A stretch of DNA of 64,000 bases from an uncultured Nitrosospira sp. (GTDB taxonomy: Bacteria; Nitrospirota; Nitrospiria; Nitrospirales; Nitrospiraceae), in contig CAADGK010000039.1 of the NCBI GenBank assembly GCA_900696515.1, forward strand, positions 1 to 64,000, in the 5' to 3' direction. The notes below the pieces were generated by a model. It was not told where the DNA came from, searched no databases, and saw only the letters and a list, made by a program, of their open reading frames with translations. The position numbers and the translations under genes are program-made. Positions 9,600-18,665 of this stretch are shown here, piece after piece (position 1 is the first letter of the stretch; every line of letters starts with the position of its first letter).

Positions 9600-10697
9600 A
9601 TGAATGAAATAGGTGTGGACGAGCAGCAAGCAACCAAGCAGACGAACGAGCCGAAGCCTGCGGAAGGAAGTCAGGACGAGAACACGGATCAACCGCGACT
9701 GAATCAACGTCGTGATGCCGCCGAATCCTTGCGAAAACGGTTCATCGAAGCCGGTGAGCAATTCTATTACCGCACGGCGCCGGGTGAACCATCGAAGATC
9801 GCGTTTACCGACCACGGGAAGCGGCTGGTTACGGAACATGACGACCCAAGTGTCATTCAAGGGATGGTCCTCCGGGCAAAGGCCAAGGGCTGGACCACCG
9901 TGCGGGTGAACGGCACGCCTGAGTTCAAAACGGAAGCCTGGGTGCAAGCGACGATCGCCGGTCTCGATGTGGAGGGCTATACCCCGCGTGGGATCGACTT
10001 GGCGCGAGCGCAAGACCGCAGGGATCACCGCCCAGTTCCTGGTAAGTCGGCACAACAACCTATCGATCGCGGGGCATCACACAATCGCACGACAGATGAT
10101 CCTATCAGAAAACCAGAACAGTCCATGAGCTCTGGCCAACAAGTCGCAGTGGCCACACTTGAAGCCATTCTGAAGGCGCGGGGGGATTCGCCCACGATGA
10201 TCACGGCGGCTGTCGAAGAAGCAAAGGCGCGCCTGCAGGGCGAACGAGCCGTGGTCGGCACCGTCGTGGATCACGGCATCGACCATTACAACCACGATGT
10301 CCAGAATACCAAGAGCTATTTCGTGAAGCTGGCGACAGACCGTGGTGAACGAGAGATCTGGGGCATCGACCTGGGCCGCGAATTTGAACAGAGAAAGGTT
10401 CAGCGGGGTGATGCAGTGGCCCTCGTGCAACAGGTGCATGAGCCCGTGACGGTTCCGGTACGGGGTAGTTCGGGCGCCTCGGTTGGCACAGCACCACAAC
10501 CAGCGACTCGCAATCGCTGGGAGGTCATCAAGCTGGATACGCTCGGGGTCCGCGAGCAGCACCAGTTGAAGGAGGCGGCACATACCAGCACCCGGGAACC
10601 GGTCGTGCCACGGTTCGATCACACAGCCGCGCGAGCTGATCGAACGCCGAATGCCACCAGGAGCCCTGTCTTAGAGCGGACCAGAGGTGGTCGATGA
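9600..10697 (+). CDS. LPD7-domain conjugation protein (relaxase-like C-terminal module)
   Basis: A 365-residue protein with two modules known from the C-terminal parts of large relaxases and primases of conjugative elements. Residues about 40-135 (YYRTAPGEPSKIAFTDHGK, VRAKAKGWTTVRVNG-like text, then EAWVQATIAGLDVEGY) fit the large polyvalent protein-associated domain LPD7. Residues about 215-285 (GTVVDHGIDHYNHD, SYFVKLATDRGEREIWGIDL) match the module that often follows it. No relaxase His triad or catalytic Tyr motif is visible, and the real relaxase lies at 38156-39139. It may help process or protect DNA during transfer. Confidence 0.7.
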   Translation: MNEIGVDEQQATKQTNEPKPAEGSQDENTDQPRLNQRRDAAESLRKRFIEAGEQFYYRTAPGEPSKIAFTDHGKRLVTEHDDPSVIQGMVLRAKAKGWTTVRVNGTPEFKTEAWVQATIAGLDVEGYTPRGIDLARAQDRRDHRPVPGKSAQQPIDRGASHNRTTDDPIRKPEQSMSSGQQVAVATLEAILKARGDSPTMITAAVEEAKARLQGERAVVGTVVDHGIDHYNHDVQNTKSYFVKLATDRGEREIWGIDLGREFEQRKVQRGDAVALVQQVHEPVTVPVRGSSGASVGTAPQPATRNRWEVIKLDTLGVREQHQLKEAAHTSTREPVVPRFDHTAARADRTPNATRSPVLERTRGGR

Positions 10698-10743
10698 CTC
10701 CTGTCGTTAACAACATGTCCACGGATCGTACGGAGGTGAACCC

Positions 10744-11022
10744 ATGAAGTGGCTGAAGAGACGCGACTGGATCATGGTCCTGGCGGGAGTCAGCCTCCTT
10801 GTCATGTCCCAGGATGCTGCGGCACAAACGGCGCCTAAGCCATCCTTCTTGGAAGGCGACGCCAGGCTGGCCTGTGAGTGTCTGCTATGCTTAGCAGCAG
10901 GCCCACAGGCGCCGAAAGAATGCCAAGCCGCGCTCACAAAGTATTACATGATCCAGGCAGGGAGCCCCTTCAAAACCATGGTCATGCGAAGAAACTTCCT
11001 CCAGCTCTGCCCCAAGCAATAG
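10744..11022 (+). CDS. trbM: TrbM/KikA/MpfK-type conjugal transfer protein
   Basis: A 92-residue exported protein with a signal peptide (residues 10-27, ending AAAQ) and a compact mature part. FLEGDARLACECLLCLAAG matches the conserved core of TrbM/KikA proteins, which carry paired cysteines and are thought to be periplasmic accessory factors of mating-pair formation. A perfect ribosome-binding site GGAGGTGA lies six bases before ATG 10744. It is the last gene of the visible T4SS operon. Confidence 0.75.
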   Translation: MKWLKRRDWIMVLAGVSLLVMSQDAAAQTAPKPSFLEGDARLACECLLCLAAGPQAPKECQAALTKYYMIQAGSPFKTMVMRRNFLQLCPKQ

Positions 11023-11396
11023 TCCGTTCAACAGGACTCTTAGACATAACACGGCGCCTGCGGCCACGATGCCGCGAAGTAGCTCTGGCCAAGGCCAAGC
11101 TTATCTCTCCCCATGGCCATTATTGTACGCCAGGACTACTGATGCAGTATGTCCTAGTGAACAGTATTGCATTATTTATACCTCATTAGTACTACACACA
11201 TCATCTTTCCCCTCTTGCGAATAACTTCTCCTACCTCAAGGGAATAGTCTCAAAACCTGACCTTCTTCATAACAACCACGGCGCCACGCGCCTCCTGCGT
11301 CTCCTGTTTGGGCAACCGCAGGGCGAAGAGGGGCGCTCGTGTGGCGCGAGGATTTGCGAGTCAACACGTATCAGAGAAAAGGGGGGACGCAGTATT
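11023..11396 (+). other. Intergenic region after the T4SS operon
   Basis: About 370 bases without a convincing gene. The middle (about 11150-11240) is much richer in A+T than the flanks. I see no clear hairpin terminator or operator. It may hold the promoter of the gene starting at 11397. Confidence 0.4.
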
Positions 11397-12029
11397 ATGC
11401 AGAAAGATCGATTGGCGACGCTCACGATGGACATTGTTGTCAACCATCCAACTAAGCGCACGGCCCTCGACGCAGCCTATAGTCGGCTCAGTCCATGGGC
11501 ACAGTCCGAGTGGGACAGCGCAAGTGATGGCGTGTCCATCACCGAACGAGCCGAGCGCCTTGGTCACTCAATCCGGGAACAGCGTCGCTGCGATGAGAGT
11601 CTGATTGAGCACATCTTCGCTGCCCTTAATGGACGAAGCTTCGTGGTCCTCGATGCCACCTATTGCTTCATGACGCAACGAATGCTGGACCGGAAGACAG
11701 GACGCCGCATTCCCCCTGACGCAGTGCGACGCTTTGCCGCGCAGCCCATTGGGAGTCTGCTCCTCAGCGCCCGTGCGCATAAGGATCTGAAACAGCGTGG
11801 AGTTCACACGATCGGCGATCTCCTCCCCCATGCCTATGAATGGTTATCGCCGAAGCGCCTAGCGCCAGGCAAACCGGTGATGAATGTGCGGCTCTCGGTC
11901 CGACGTTGTCTACGGATTCTGGGTGTCGAGATTGTCTTTCCTGAGATCAGACAGCGGGCAATCTATTGCCCGTGTTGTGCGCACACCGAGACGGATGTCA
12001 TGAAGATCGTCGCGTTGGCTGGCGTGTGA
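11397..12029 (+). CDS. Unknown protein with RNA polymerase alpha-CTD-like helical region
   Basis: A 210-residue protein without an assigned family. Residues about 118-178 (LLLSARAHKDLKQRGVHTIG, then APGKPVMNVRLSVRRCLRILG) resemble the helix-hairpin-helix fold of the RNA polymerase alpha C-terminal domain, including the L(S/N)...L...GI.TIGDL pattern. The N-terminal half has an HTH-like helical region with SPWAQSEWDSASDG and ITERAERLGHSI. A CPCC motif follows at about 191-194. Inference: a DNA-binding or transcription-related regulator of the element. The abrupt C terminus could mean truncation. Confidence 0.5.
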   Translation: MQKDRLATLTMDIVVNHPTKRTALDAAYSRLSPWAQSEWDSASDGVSITERAERLGHSIREQRRCDESLIEHIFAALNGRSFVVLDATYCFMTQRMLDRKTGRRIPPDAVRRFAAQPIGSLLLSARAHKDLKQRGVHTIGDLLPHAYEWLSPKRLAPGKPVMNVRLSVRRCLRILGVEIVFPEIRQRAIYCPCCAHTETDVMKIVALAGV

Positions 12030-12502
12030 CGCACGTTTGTAATGACAGGCTCCCGTCGATGTCCTATGAAGCGGTGAAGACAGGAGCGGAGCCGTAGACG
12101 AAGATTGTGGAAGAGCTTCCAGGATGCGGCGAGACTAGGTAGAACTGCTGAGGAAGGCGGTGTGAATGAAGCGAACGGCATATGTCTTAGTCAACAACCG
12201 TAGCCAAGGGATCTCACACCCTGACGAGCCAAGCCCACCGGATTGCGCCCTAAGTAGGGCAGACATGAGCATTGTCTGTTTTAGCTTGTTTTGCGAAGAG
12301 TAATTGGAGCTTGCTCTCACAAGCGAGTTTCGAATGGCAACTTCCGTTCGCTTCGAACAGCTAGCCCCATACTCGCCAGTGGGTAGTGTACGTACAAATC
12401 CATTTCTTAAACGGACTTTCCTTAGCGAGGCGACACTTGGTCTAGGGAAGCTTCATTATCGTCTCAAAAAGACAATAGCGGTTTATATCAGCGCATGAAA
12501 AC
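12030..12502 (+). other. Intergenic region at the border of the A+T-rich cargo
   Basis: About 470 bases with no gene I can support. Short open frames (for example around 12304-12498) lack codon character and a ribosome-binding site. The change to A+T-rich sequence of the cargo operon begins around 12250, so a module junction probably lies here. No terminal inverted repeats were recognised. Confidence 0.4.
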
Positions 12503-13531
12503 TTATTGCACTGGGGGAGCAGAAAGGAACGATTTCTGAAGCCCTCTCAGAACTTTCAAATCATCGCTGTCAGATTGCAATTTGGTCTTTTCCACCGCCT
12601 GAATTTTGTGGTTCAACGCTTCTTTGATTGTGACCCACTGTGCAGCATCAAGCTTGCCATCTGCTTGGGTGCTAATGGCGAATCCCTTTAAAGTGCTAGC
12701 ATATACTTCCGTTGGCAATTGAGGGTCAGCAATCACGGAAAAAGCATAAGAACTAAATTTCGGGTCGTAACTACTCAAGACATTTGCAGCAGCTGAACGG
12801 AGCTTAGGCTCCGCGGAAGAGTTCAGGAAAATCTTGTTTCTTATCATGGAGCGCTCGGAAGGCATGGAACCCAAAACACTGATCGCGGCAGTCTTACCCT
12901 CAAGCGAGCCACTGTTCAAGAAATCCATGACACAGGCTTTTCCAAAATTGCTTGCTGCCTGGGCACAAATTCGTACAGCCTCTGGCTGAGAAATCTCTGA
13001 TCCGATTGCAGCCTTGCGCAACGAATCAATTGCATCTTGGTCAGATATTCTTACTAATGATTTCAATGCCGGCAACCGGACTTGGCTTCTTGCATCAACG
13101 GAAGCAGCTTGGAGGGCGGCTATGGCTGCCTTGAATCGTTTCCTACTATAAGTAAGTGAACTCGAATTTCCGATCTCAGTTGTTGACATGTGTTGGGCTG
13201 AAGTTAATACAATCTCATTAGACAGAACAGCTACTGCCTCTTGTGCTATCTCTAGGGAGTCATCATGAACAAGGTCGCCTGCAACCCTGAGAGCTGATTC
13301 ATCTGATATCATTGTTAATTCAAGAAATGCTTTTTTCCGTTCCTGGACTTCCGCATCCTTGCTTGCAATCGTCGCTTCAAGTTGACTAATCTTCTCCCTC
13401 TGTCCCTCAAGGTAGGATTGGACTCGAGAGTCAGGGTTTTGAAGCTGAACTCCATCCTGCACAGCAATTGAGAGTCCAAATGGCAATAACCAACCAAACA
13501 CGGTGAAAGCAAAACTTGCAGGACGAATCAT
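12503..13531 (-). CDS. Secreted HEAT-like repeat protein, last gene of the cytochrome/tyrosinase operon
   Basis: A 342-residue protein. The N terminus is a signal peptide or membrane anchor (SFAFTVFGWLLPFGLSIAV), followed by a coiled coil (about 38-70). The rest consists of repeated helical pairs with Ala/Leu/Ser, such as ARSQVRLPALKSLVRIS, AVRICAQAASNFGKACVM and KLRSAAANVLSSY, typical of HEAT/Armadillo-like solenoids. It starts seven bases after the tyrosinase stop. Inference: a periplasmic scaffold for the redox proteins encoded upstream. No catalytic motif is visible. Confidence 0.6.
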   Translation of the reverse strand: MIRPASFAFTVFGWLLPFGLSIAVQDGVQLQNPDSRVQSYLEGQREKISQLEATIASKDAEVQERKKAFLELTMISDESALRVAGDLVHDDSLEIAQEAVAVLSNEIVLTSAQHMSTTEIGNSSSLTYSRKRFKAAIAALQAASVDARSQVRLPALKSLVRISDQDAIDSLRKAAIGSEISQPEAVRICAQAASNFGKACVMDFLNSGSLEGKTAAISVLGSMPSERSMIRNKIFLNSSAEPKLRSAAANVLSSYDPKFSSYAFSVIADPQLPTEVYASTLKGFAISTQADGKLDAAQWVTIKEALNHKIQAVEKTKLQSDSDDLKVLRGLQKSFLSAPPVQ

Positions 13532-13538
13532 ACAGATA

Positions 13539-14930
13539 TCACTCTAAGGTGTGCTTTCCAAAGTAATCAATGTCATCGTAGCAATATCCAAGAAAGAAAC
13601 CCTTTCCATGTGTGTCTAGGTAGTCAATCAAGCCACCCGTTGTTACTTTATGACTTTGAGGAGAAGGTTTGCCATGGGGGGAGAGAGGGCGAACCAGGTC
13701 GGGCCAGGGAGGGGATGAAGACCCCTGAAGCCATGGCCAAGTCTCATCCCTTTCGTACACGCTGGGAGGGTATTGCCCTGCATCGTGAGACACGCCCGGA
13801 TACCTACCTTGCGCTGAGTAGGCCAATTCATTCTGTGAACTGAACCTATCATTCGCTGCTTGCCAGTGTGCCCAAACTCGGTCAACGTTAGCATGGATTA
13901 GAAAAAAAATAGGGTCTGCTGGTGCCGCTGGACCTCCGAGCCATCCCCCTAACTTATTGTGCACGGCGGCATGAAAACTTCTCTCAATTTGGGAACGCAT
14001 AATCACATATGCATTATTGAGTAGAGAGGGGATGGAGGGGTTCAAAAGACCATTCTGGGGGTCATCGCTTGGGTCACGGATCAGCCCACCTAGTCGCGGG
14101 TCTATCCATCTTCCTAGCCCTTCCCCCGGATAGAAACCTTCGCCTGGTTCTGTGATACCCATAAAATCTCTTGTGAAGATTCTCTTGCTGGGTAGATCAT
14201 ACCTCCAATAAGGAATTGTAACTCTCGGGTCTATGGCTTGCAACCTACGTTCTAGATCAAGCAGGAATGCCCGATGCCAAGGCAGAAAGAGTGGTGACCC
14301 ATGAATTGGCAGCCCATCCGCTGCTTCGTGTAATTGCACAAGAGGGGTGTACTGTGAATTGACCGATTCATTCGCAACATCGTGAAGTCTGACAAGCGCA
14401 TCTAAAAACAGGCTGGACTCAAATGAAGTTAGATTCTCGGCATTCTTGCGAACACGAACCATTACGGGGAGACTGCCAACAACTCTTCCATCTTCAAGCT
14501 GTGCGACAATCGTTGTGTCCTTGGTGCCTTCCGAAGGTCTACGTCCTGCAACCCAAAAATAAACCCAACCATCAATGCTTTCTGGCACCTTTACTTGGAT
14601 TGCCGATTTGGGAGTGAACGTGGTTCGATGTGGCCGTAAGCCACTATCGGTTTGAAATTGGATTGCGCCTCCGTGATCTGTAGTTTGACTCGAGATATTG
14701 AGCACGCTCCCTTTACTGAGGGTGGGAGGTCTTTCGTCTACCACAATCCGAGCGCGAAACTTTGTTGGTGTCCAGCATATGTATTCGCCATGCGCGGCCA
14801 TCTCATCATAACTTTCAATAAGAACGGAGTCACTAAATGCACTATCAGAACCCTGAAACGTGAAAAGGACAGATCCAATAATGAAGCAGATAAGTCTGCT
14901 GAGCACATGACTGGCTGGATTGTCGTTCAT
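13539..14930 (-). CDS. Secreted tyrosinase-family type 3 copper protein
   Basis: A 463-residue protein with an N-terminal hydrophobic export signal (about residues 10-26). A beta-rich domain of about 140 residues comes next, then a tyrosinase domain (about 175-365). All six copper ligands are identifiable: CuA His201, His210 and His219 (IHGSPLFLPWHRAFL) and CuB His320, His324 and His346 (RSFHAAVHNKLGG, FFLIHANVDRVWAHWQ). Tyrosinases use O2 to hydroxylate phenols or oxidise catechols, and the class also includes peptide-modifying members. It lies 17 bases after the upstream operon gene. Secretion and coupling to a cytochrome c gene are unusual. The substrate is unknown. Confidence 0.88.
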   Translation of the reverse strand: MNDNPASHVLSRLICFIIGSVLFTFQGSDSAFSDSVLIESYDEMAAHGEYICWTPTKFRARIVVDERPPTLSKGSVLNISSQTTDHGGAIQFQTDSGLRPHRTTFTPKSAIQVKVPESIDGWVYFWVAGRRPSEGTKDTTIVAQLEDGRVVGSLPVMVRVRKNAENLTSFESSLFLDALVRLHDVANESVNSQYTPLVQLHEAADGLPIHGSPLFLPWHRAFLLDLERRLQAIDPRVTIPYWRYDLPSKRIFTRDFMGITEPGEGFYPGEGLGRWIDPRLGGLIRDPSDDPQNGLLNPSIPSLLNNAYVIMRSQIERSFHAAVHNKLGGWLGGPAAPADPIFFLIHANVDRVWAHWQAANDRFSSQNELAYSAQGRYPGVSHDAGQYPPSVYERDETWPWLQGSSSPPWPDLVRPLSPHGKPSPQSHKVTTGGLIDYLDTHGKGFFLGYCYDDIDYFGKHTLE

Positions 14931-14947
14931 GAAAGCCTATGCATTTT

Positions 14948-16150
14948 CTATCGGCCTGGCACAACCGCTCTAGTCACAGCACCTGCATTGCTACCGGCTG
15001 GTTTAAAGTGAGAAATGGTTACATCTCCCTGTACGGGAGGCGCATCGGAAATAAACCAGAAATTATATGTCGAGCCCCATCGAATGGCATTTGCCTTTGA
15101 ATTGTCTTCAAATCTCTCGGTGCTCCACGTAATCAATCCTCCATTAACTTTATGCTCCCATGGTCTATTTGACCATATCTCTCCATGTGCAGGGGCTGAC
15201 CTGAAACCAATACTACTCTCATCGATAACTGGAGCAGGAACCTTAAGAGATTGAATTGCGAGATCACTATTCATGTTGTATACCACATAGTCATAGCGAT
15301 ACTTGCCTCCACCCACTGGGTTTGCTTTAGAACCAATTATGATGTAGGACTTTGCCCTGCCTTCAAGAGTCTCAATTTCTGACAACTGAGCCCCATCTTC
15401 TTTCCATGCAGCAACTGCAGGTTGCCGCCTTACTTCAGCCGCCTCCCTTCTAAGAACCCAAGCTCCTGTTCTAAGAATAGGCTTGACTTCTCTATAAGTT
15501 ACGTTGTTCCGAGCATTGCCAGCCAACGCATCATCAGCAGTAATGTAATGTGCTTCCACAAAGTATCTTGCGTTAGAGGAACGCAAGTCTGCTTCCTCTA
15601 CCAGCATGATTCGTTCAGCTGGTCCACTCTCTGGGTAGCCAGTCAAATCTTGTGCAGTGCTTCCGTTAAACTCGCCTGTGGCTGGATTCTCAATCCGACT
15701 GCGTGGTCCAAGGTGACTTGTGTCTGCATTGAGGTCTTCCCCGTAATAGTCTGAACATCCTGGACGGAGTAGATTTCCCCCCGGGCCATCTTGGCATGGA
15801 CGTGTTACTTCTGGAATACCCTGGCACTCAAATCGATTTGTAGCGTAAAACGCATGCTTAACCCAAGACTGAGCTAGTTGTTCAATACGACCATTCATCA
15901 ATCTATAAAAATTCATGCTGATCGCTGGGTGTTTATTACTTGGAAGGCGGTGCCAATCTAGTGGCGCATCTCCGGCGTTGCAGGAGTTTGTCGAGGCTGT
16001 AAGGCCAATCTTCGTGCCCTTTCTACTATCTTCTCTCCCGTCATCGATAAAACCCACGATCACATCTGGACCTGCGGCTACGCCGATTGAAGTTAGGAGA
16101 CAAGCCTTGACAAACAGTGCAGATAATAGTCCTACCAGCATCTTGTGCAT
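14948..16150 (-). CDS. Secreted protein of unknown function in the tyrosinase operon
   Basis: A 400-residue exported protein with a signal peptide (residues 4-26, GLLSALFVKACLLTSIGVAAG). The early mature part reads DVIVGFIDDGREDSR. Several cysteines fall in the first 140 mature residues (SCNAG, FECQG, RPCQDG, GCSDYYG), which suggests disulfides. The C-terminal third (YDYVVYNMNSDLAIQSLKVP, then AIRWGSTYNFWFISDAPP) looks like a beta-sandwich. Similar C-terminal text is known to me from uncharacterised secreted proteins, but I cannot name a family. It begins 18 bases after the cytochrome gene, so it is cotranscribed with it. Confidence 0.65.
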   Translation of the reverse strand: MHKMLVGLLSALFVKACLLTSIGVAAGPDVIVGFIDDGREDSRKGTKIGLTASTNSCNAGDAPLDWHRLPSNKHPAISMNFYRLMNGRIEQLAQSWVKHAFYATNRFECQGIPEVTRPCQDGPGGNLLRPGCSDYYGEDLNADTSHLGPRSRIENPATGEFNGSTAQDLTGYPESGPAERIMLVEEADLRSSNARYFVEAHYITADDALAGNARNNVTYREVKPILRTGAWVLRREAAEVRRQPAVAAWKEDGAQLSEIETLEGRAKSYIIIGSKANPVGGGKYRYDYVVYNMNSDLAIQSLKVPAPVIDESSIGFRSAPAHGEIWSNRPWEHKVNGGLITWSTERFEDNSKANAIRWGSTYNFWFISDAPPVQGDVTISHFKPAGSNAGAVTRAVVPGR

Positions 16151-16168
16151 GTACCACCTCCATAGTTT

Positions 16169-18235
16169 TCAATGAACGTCCACAAGCAAGACATGATCCA
16201 CGCTGCTGTGCTTGTCCACGCTCTGATCGAATGAGTACCTCTTGGCAACAATTCTAATCAAGTATCTCTTGCCCTGAGATGCAGGAAAGTCAATACGATA
16301 GGAGCGAGGTGACGATGCCGGGGCTGGATCGGTCCATTTTTGATGCCCAGCAAAAGAGATGTCTTTGAGAATTAGCAAACGTCCGTCCGTATATACTCCC
16401 GGGGATATTTCGATAGCAGCGAGCCCTTTCGTTTCTTCAATGGTCGGGTATTCCTCAGGTCTCGGTCGTGCGCCATCAGAAGAAACGTCAGATTCCAAGA
16501 TGGCCATATTAAATCGCACGTCATCTCTCTCAGGAACACCACCCAGAGAATTTAAATATTGCCACTTGACACTAACTTCTTTAGGCATCTCTCCAATAGA
16601 TCCTTCTCTATTGTCAACAACGGCAAAAGTTAGACTTTCTGGTCCGGCAGAATCAGCGAGGCGCGTTTCGTCTGTCTCGCCTGATTCTGGGGCAGGGGCC
16701 CCAGTATAAAGCTTCAGTGATCTAGGATCAGATTCTGCATTGAGAAGAGCATTGCTAAGCTTGGCCCAATCGTCATCGCTCATAATCGGTGGGGGAGGTT
16801 CGCCAGAAATGTCGTTACCAGTTGGCGCTAGACTCATCCATGGATGAATCTTTCCATTTCCACTCCGCAGCGCCCAATCTGTCCTGAAATTATTCTCAAT
16901 CGCCGCATCAGATCCTAATGAGCCAAGCCTGCCTACTGCATCGGAAGCAAATCTTGCCGTGTTCCCATTGGTAAGACCGTGGCATGTGCTGCAATTTCTT
17001 GTTGGATCAATAACTATCCGTAGTGTGTCAATTGTCGTCTTGTGCACCTCAGTATATGCGGAGCCAATTACTCTGTAAGGGGCTTTATGCCCACGTGTCA
17101 GCTCTGGCAATAGGCTACCGAGACTGAAAGCCTCCGCAACTTCTCGTTTACGATACCCTACTCTAGCCTGCTTGATATACGGTGTTATGATACGCGGCTC
17201 TTTGTTGTCATGACATTCGGCACAATTGATCCTAAATGTCGAATCGTAAGTTTTCGATGCGAGTTTTCTCCCAGCTTCATCCTGGTAACCAGCACCTCCG
17301 GGCGGTACGATCGGAGAGTCCCACGTGAATTTCATCCCTTCATAAGTTCCGTCAAAAAAGGCAACCTCGCCAGAGATGCGGTTAAAGCCAATATAGCCAA
17401 CAAGCTCAAAAGAAGGATTTGAATGAGTCCAATACTCATCGACCTCCAATGGAGTAACCCCTTTAGCTTTCCGGGCTAGTGCTATCCACTCAACATTTCC
17501 TTTGACTATTCGAGAAATTCTAGAAGCCGTTCCGCACGGGGTAACACCACCTGCGAGGGAGGGTTTGTCACAACGTTCAATGCGGGTGGTCCATTTTACA
17601 AAATTCCCCTGCATATCACGATGCTCAAATTCCAATGGTCTTCCAGGCTTTGACGTATTCGGCTTCAACTCGACTCGATTTCCTTCCACCTCAACAAACA
17701 GTTCCCCTGTTTCGATGATGGAACCATCCGTTCTAGTGAATCTCCCTAACTTGGTCACGTCGAAAGGAGGAATTGGACCGAAAACCGAGCGAACCTCATC
17801 TGCAAACTTCAAATTGATGTCAGATTCTTTAGCGGCAGGTGCCCAAAAAATATTTCCATTCCATCTCGAAATGTTCTGAGCCATATTTTCAAAATGAGGC
17901 GTCCGTGGATTTCTGCTCAGAATTTGTAGCCGAAATGCTTCCTCGTTGAGATGGCTAATCTCATCCGCTAGCTGCTTTAGTTGACCTTTCTTTTTTTGGA
18001 TTTCCGATTGTCTTTGCAGATACTCTGATACCCCTTGCGCATCTCTTTGGAAACCCTCTGTAACAGGCATAGGCTTCTTACTAGCAAACGCACCTGACAG
18101 GGCATGCTCATGCTTCGTAAGGTGTTTATCGGGGGCAGAACGGTCGGGGTTTATTGGCAAGCCAGTATTGTGAGTGTTTCTTGATGCACCAAGGCTCAGG
18201 ACACAGCACACCACTACCGGTATTAATCGTTTCAT
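16169..18235 (-). CDS. Periplasmic diheme cytochrome c-like protein
   Basis: A 688-residue exported protein, first gene of the four-gene operon. A signal peptide (LIPVVVCCVLSLGAS) precedes a coiled coil (about residues 75-105). Two CXXCH heme-binding motifs are present: CAECH near residue 338 and CSTCH near residue 414. The large region before the hemes holds a beta-rich domain and the C terminus another. Most small cytochromes are far shorter, so the hemes sit inside a larger enzyme or binding protein. Inference: an electron-transfer partner of the neighbouring tyrosinase or of the divergent diiron protein. A different role is possible. Confidence 0.75.
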   Translation of the reverse strand: MKRLIPVVVCCVLSLGASRNTHNTGLPINPDRSAPDKHLTKHEHALSGAFASKKPMPVTEGFQRDAQGVSEYLQRQSEIQKKKGQLKQLADEISHLNEEAFRLQILSRNPRTPHFENMAQNISRWNGNIFWAPAAKESDINLKFADEVRSVFGPIPPFDVTKLGRFTRTDGSIIETGELFVEVEGNRVELKPNTSKPGRPLEFEHRDMQGNFVKWTTRIERCDKPSLAGGVTPCGTASRISRIVKGNVEWIALARKAKGVTPLEVDEYWTHSNPSFELVGYIGFNRISGEVAFFDGTYEGMKFTWDSPIVPPGGAGYQDEAGRKLASKTYDSTFRINCAECHDNKEPRIITPYIKQARVGYRKREVAEAFSLGSLLPELTRGHKAPYRVIGSAYTEVHKTTIDTLRIVIDPTRNCSTCHGLTNGNTARFASDAVGRLGSLGSDAAIENNFRTDWALRSGNGKIHPWMSLAPTGNDISGEPPPPIMSDDDWAKLSNALLNAESDPRSLKLYTGAPAPESGETDETRLADSAGPESLTFAVVDNREGSIGEMPKEVSVKWQYLNSLGGVPERDDVRFNMAILESDVSSDGARPRPEEYPTIEETKGLAAIEISPGVYTDGRLLILKDISFAGHQKWTDPAPASSPRSYRIDFPASQGKRYLIRIVAKRYSFDQSVDKHSSVDHVLLVDVH

Positions 18236-18665
18236 CTAATAAAGCCTCCATTGCAAGATGGCCAGCTTGACAAGCGCCTACTCATGTTTCAAGAAACTAA
18301 GAAACGAATAAAATTTAGTATCGGTTCTTATGTCTGAGGTGGCAAGGTACAAAAACCTCGGGCATTATTCAATATGTACCGAGAAGAAAATGATCTACCC
18401 GGACTAAATGCTTCAGTGAGTACAGCATGCTGACCCATCATTGGACTCTACTCCGTCAATATCTGAAAAATGGCCACGACCTTTGGGCGACATATGTTTG
18501 GATCACATATGGTCATACCGAACTACGTCCTTTTGACAAAGTTCTATCTTTAGGGCAAAAATGCTTACCCTGATATGACATCATGGTGTCCGCAATGTGT
18601 GAAACGGGATCACACATTCCACTTTTTACTATGTTGCCGAGCAATACCCCAAAAAGGAGGGTTTC
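18236..18665 (+). promoter_or_regulatory. Divergent control region of the cytochrome and peptide/diiron units
   Basis: This 430-base A+T-rich region separates two divergent transcription units, so it must hold both promoters. Two CATATG palindromes lie at 18491-18496 and 18506-18511, 15 bases apart. A TTGACA hexamer is at 18533-18538 without a convincing -10 box. A long inverted repeat at 18594-18618 is listed separately. I see no other gene in it. Confidence 0.5.
18594..18618 (+). promoter_or_regulatory. Perfect inverted repeat, candidate operator
   Basis: AATGTGTGA (18594-18602) and TCACACATT (18610-18618) form a perfect 9-base inverted repeat separated by seven bases. It lies 47 bases before the start of the 66-residue gene, a typical place for a dimeric repressor or activator site, though an mRNA hairpin is also possible. 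TGTGA/TCACA half-sites resemble those of the CRP/FNR superfamily, but the seven-base spacing differs slightly from the usual six. Confidence 0.5.

Noticed and set aside
9600-10697. LPD7 protein as the relaxase of the element
   Set aside because: No His triad or catalytic Tyr motif is present, and a proper relaxase lies at 38156-39139.
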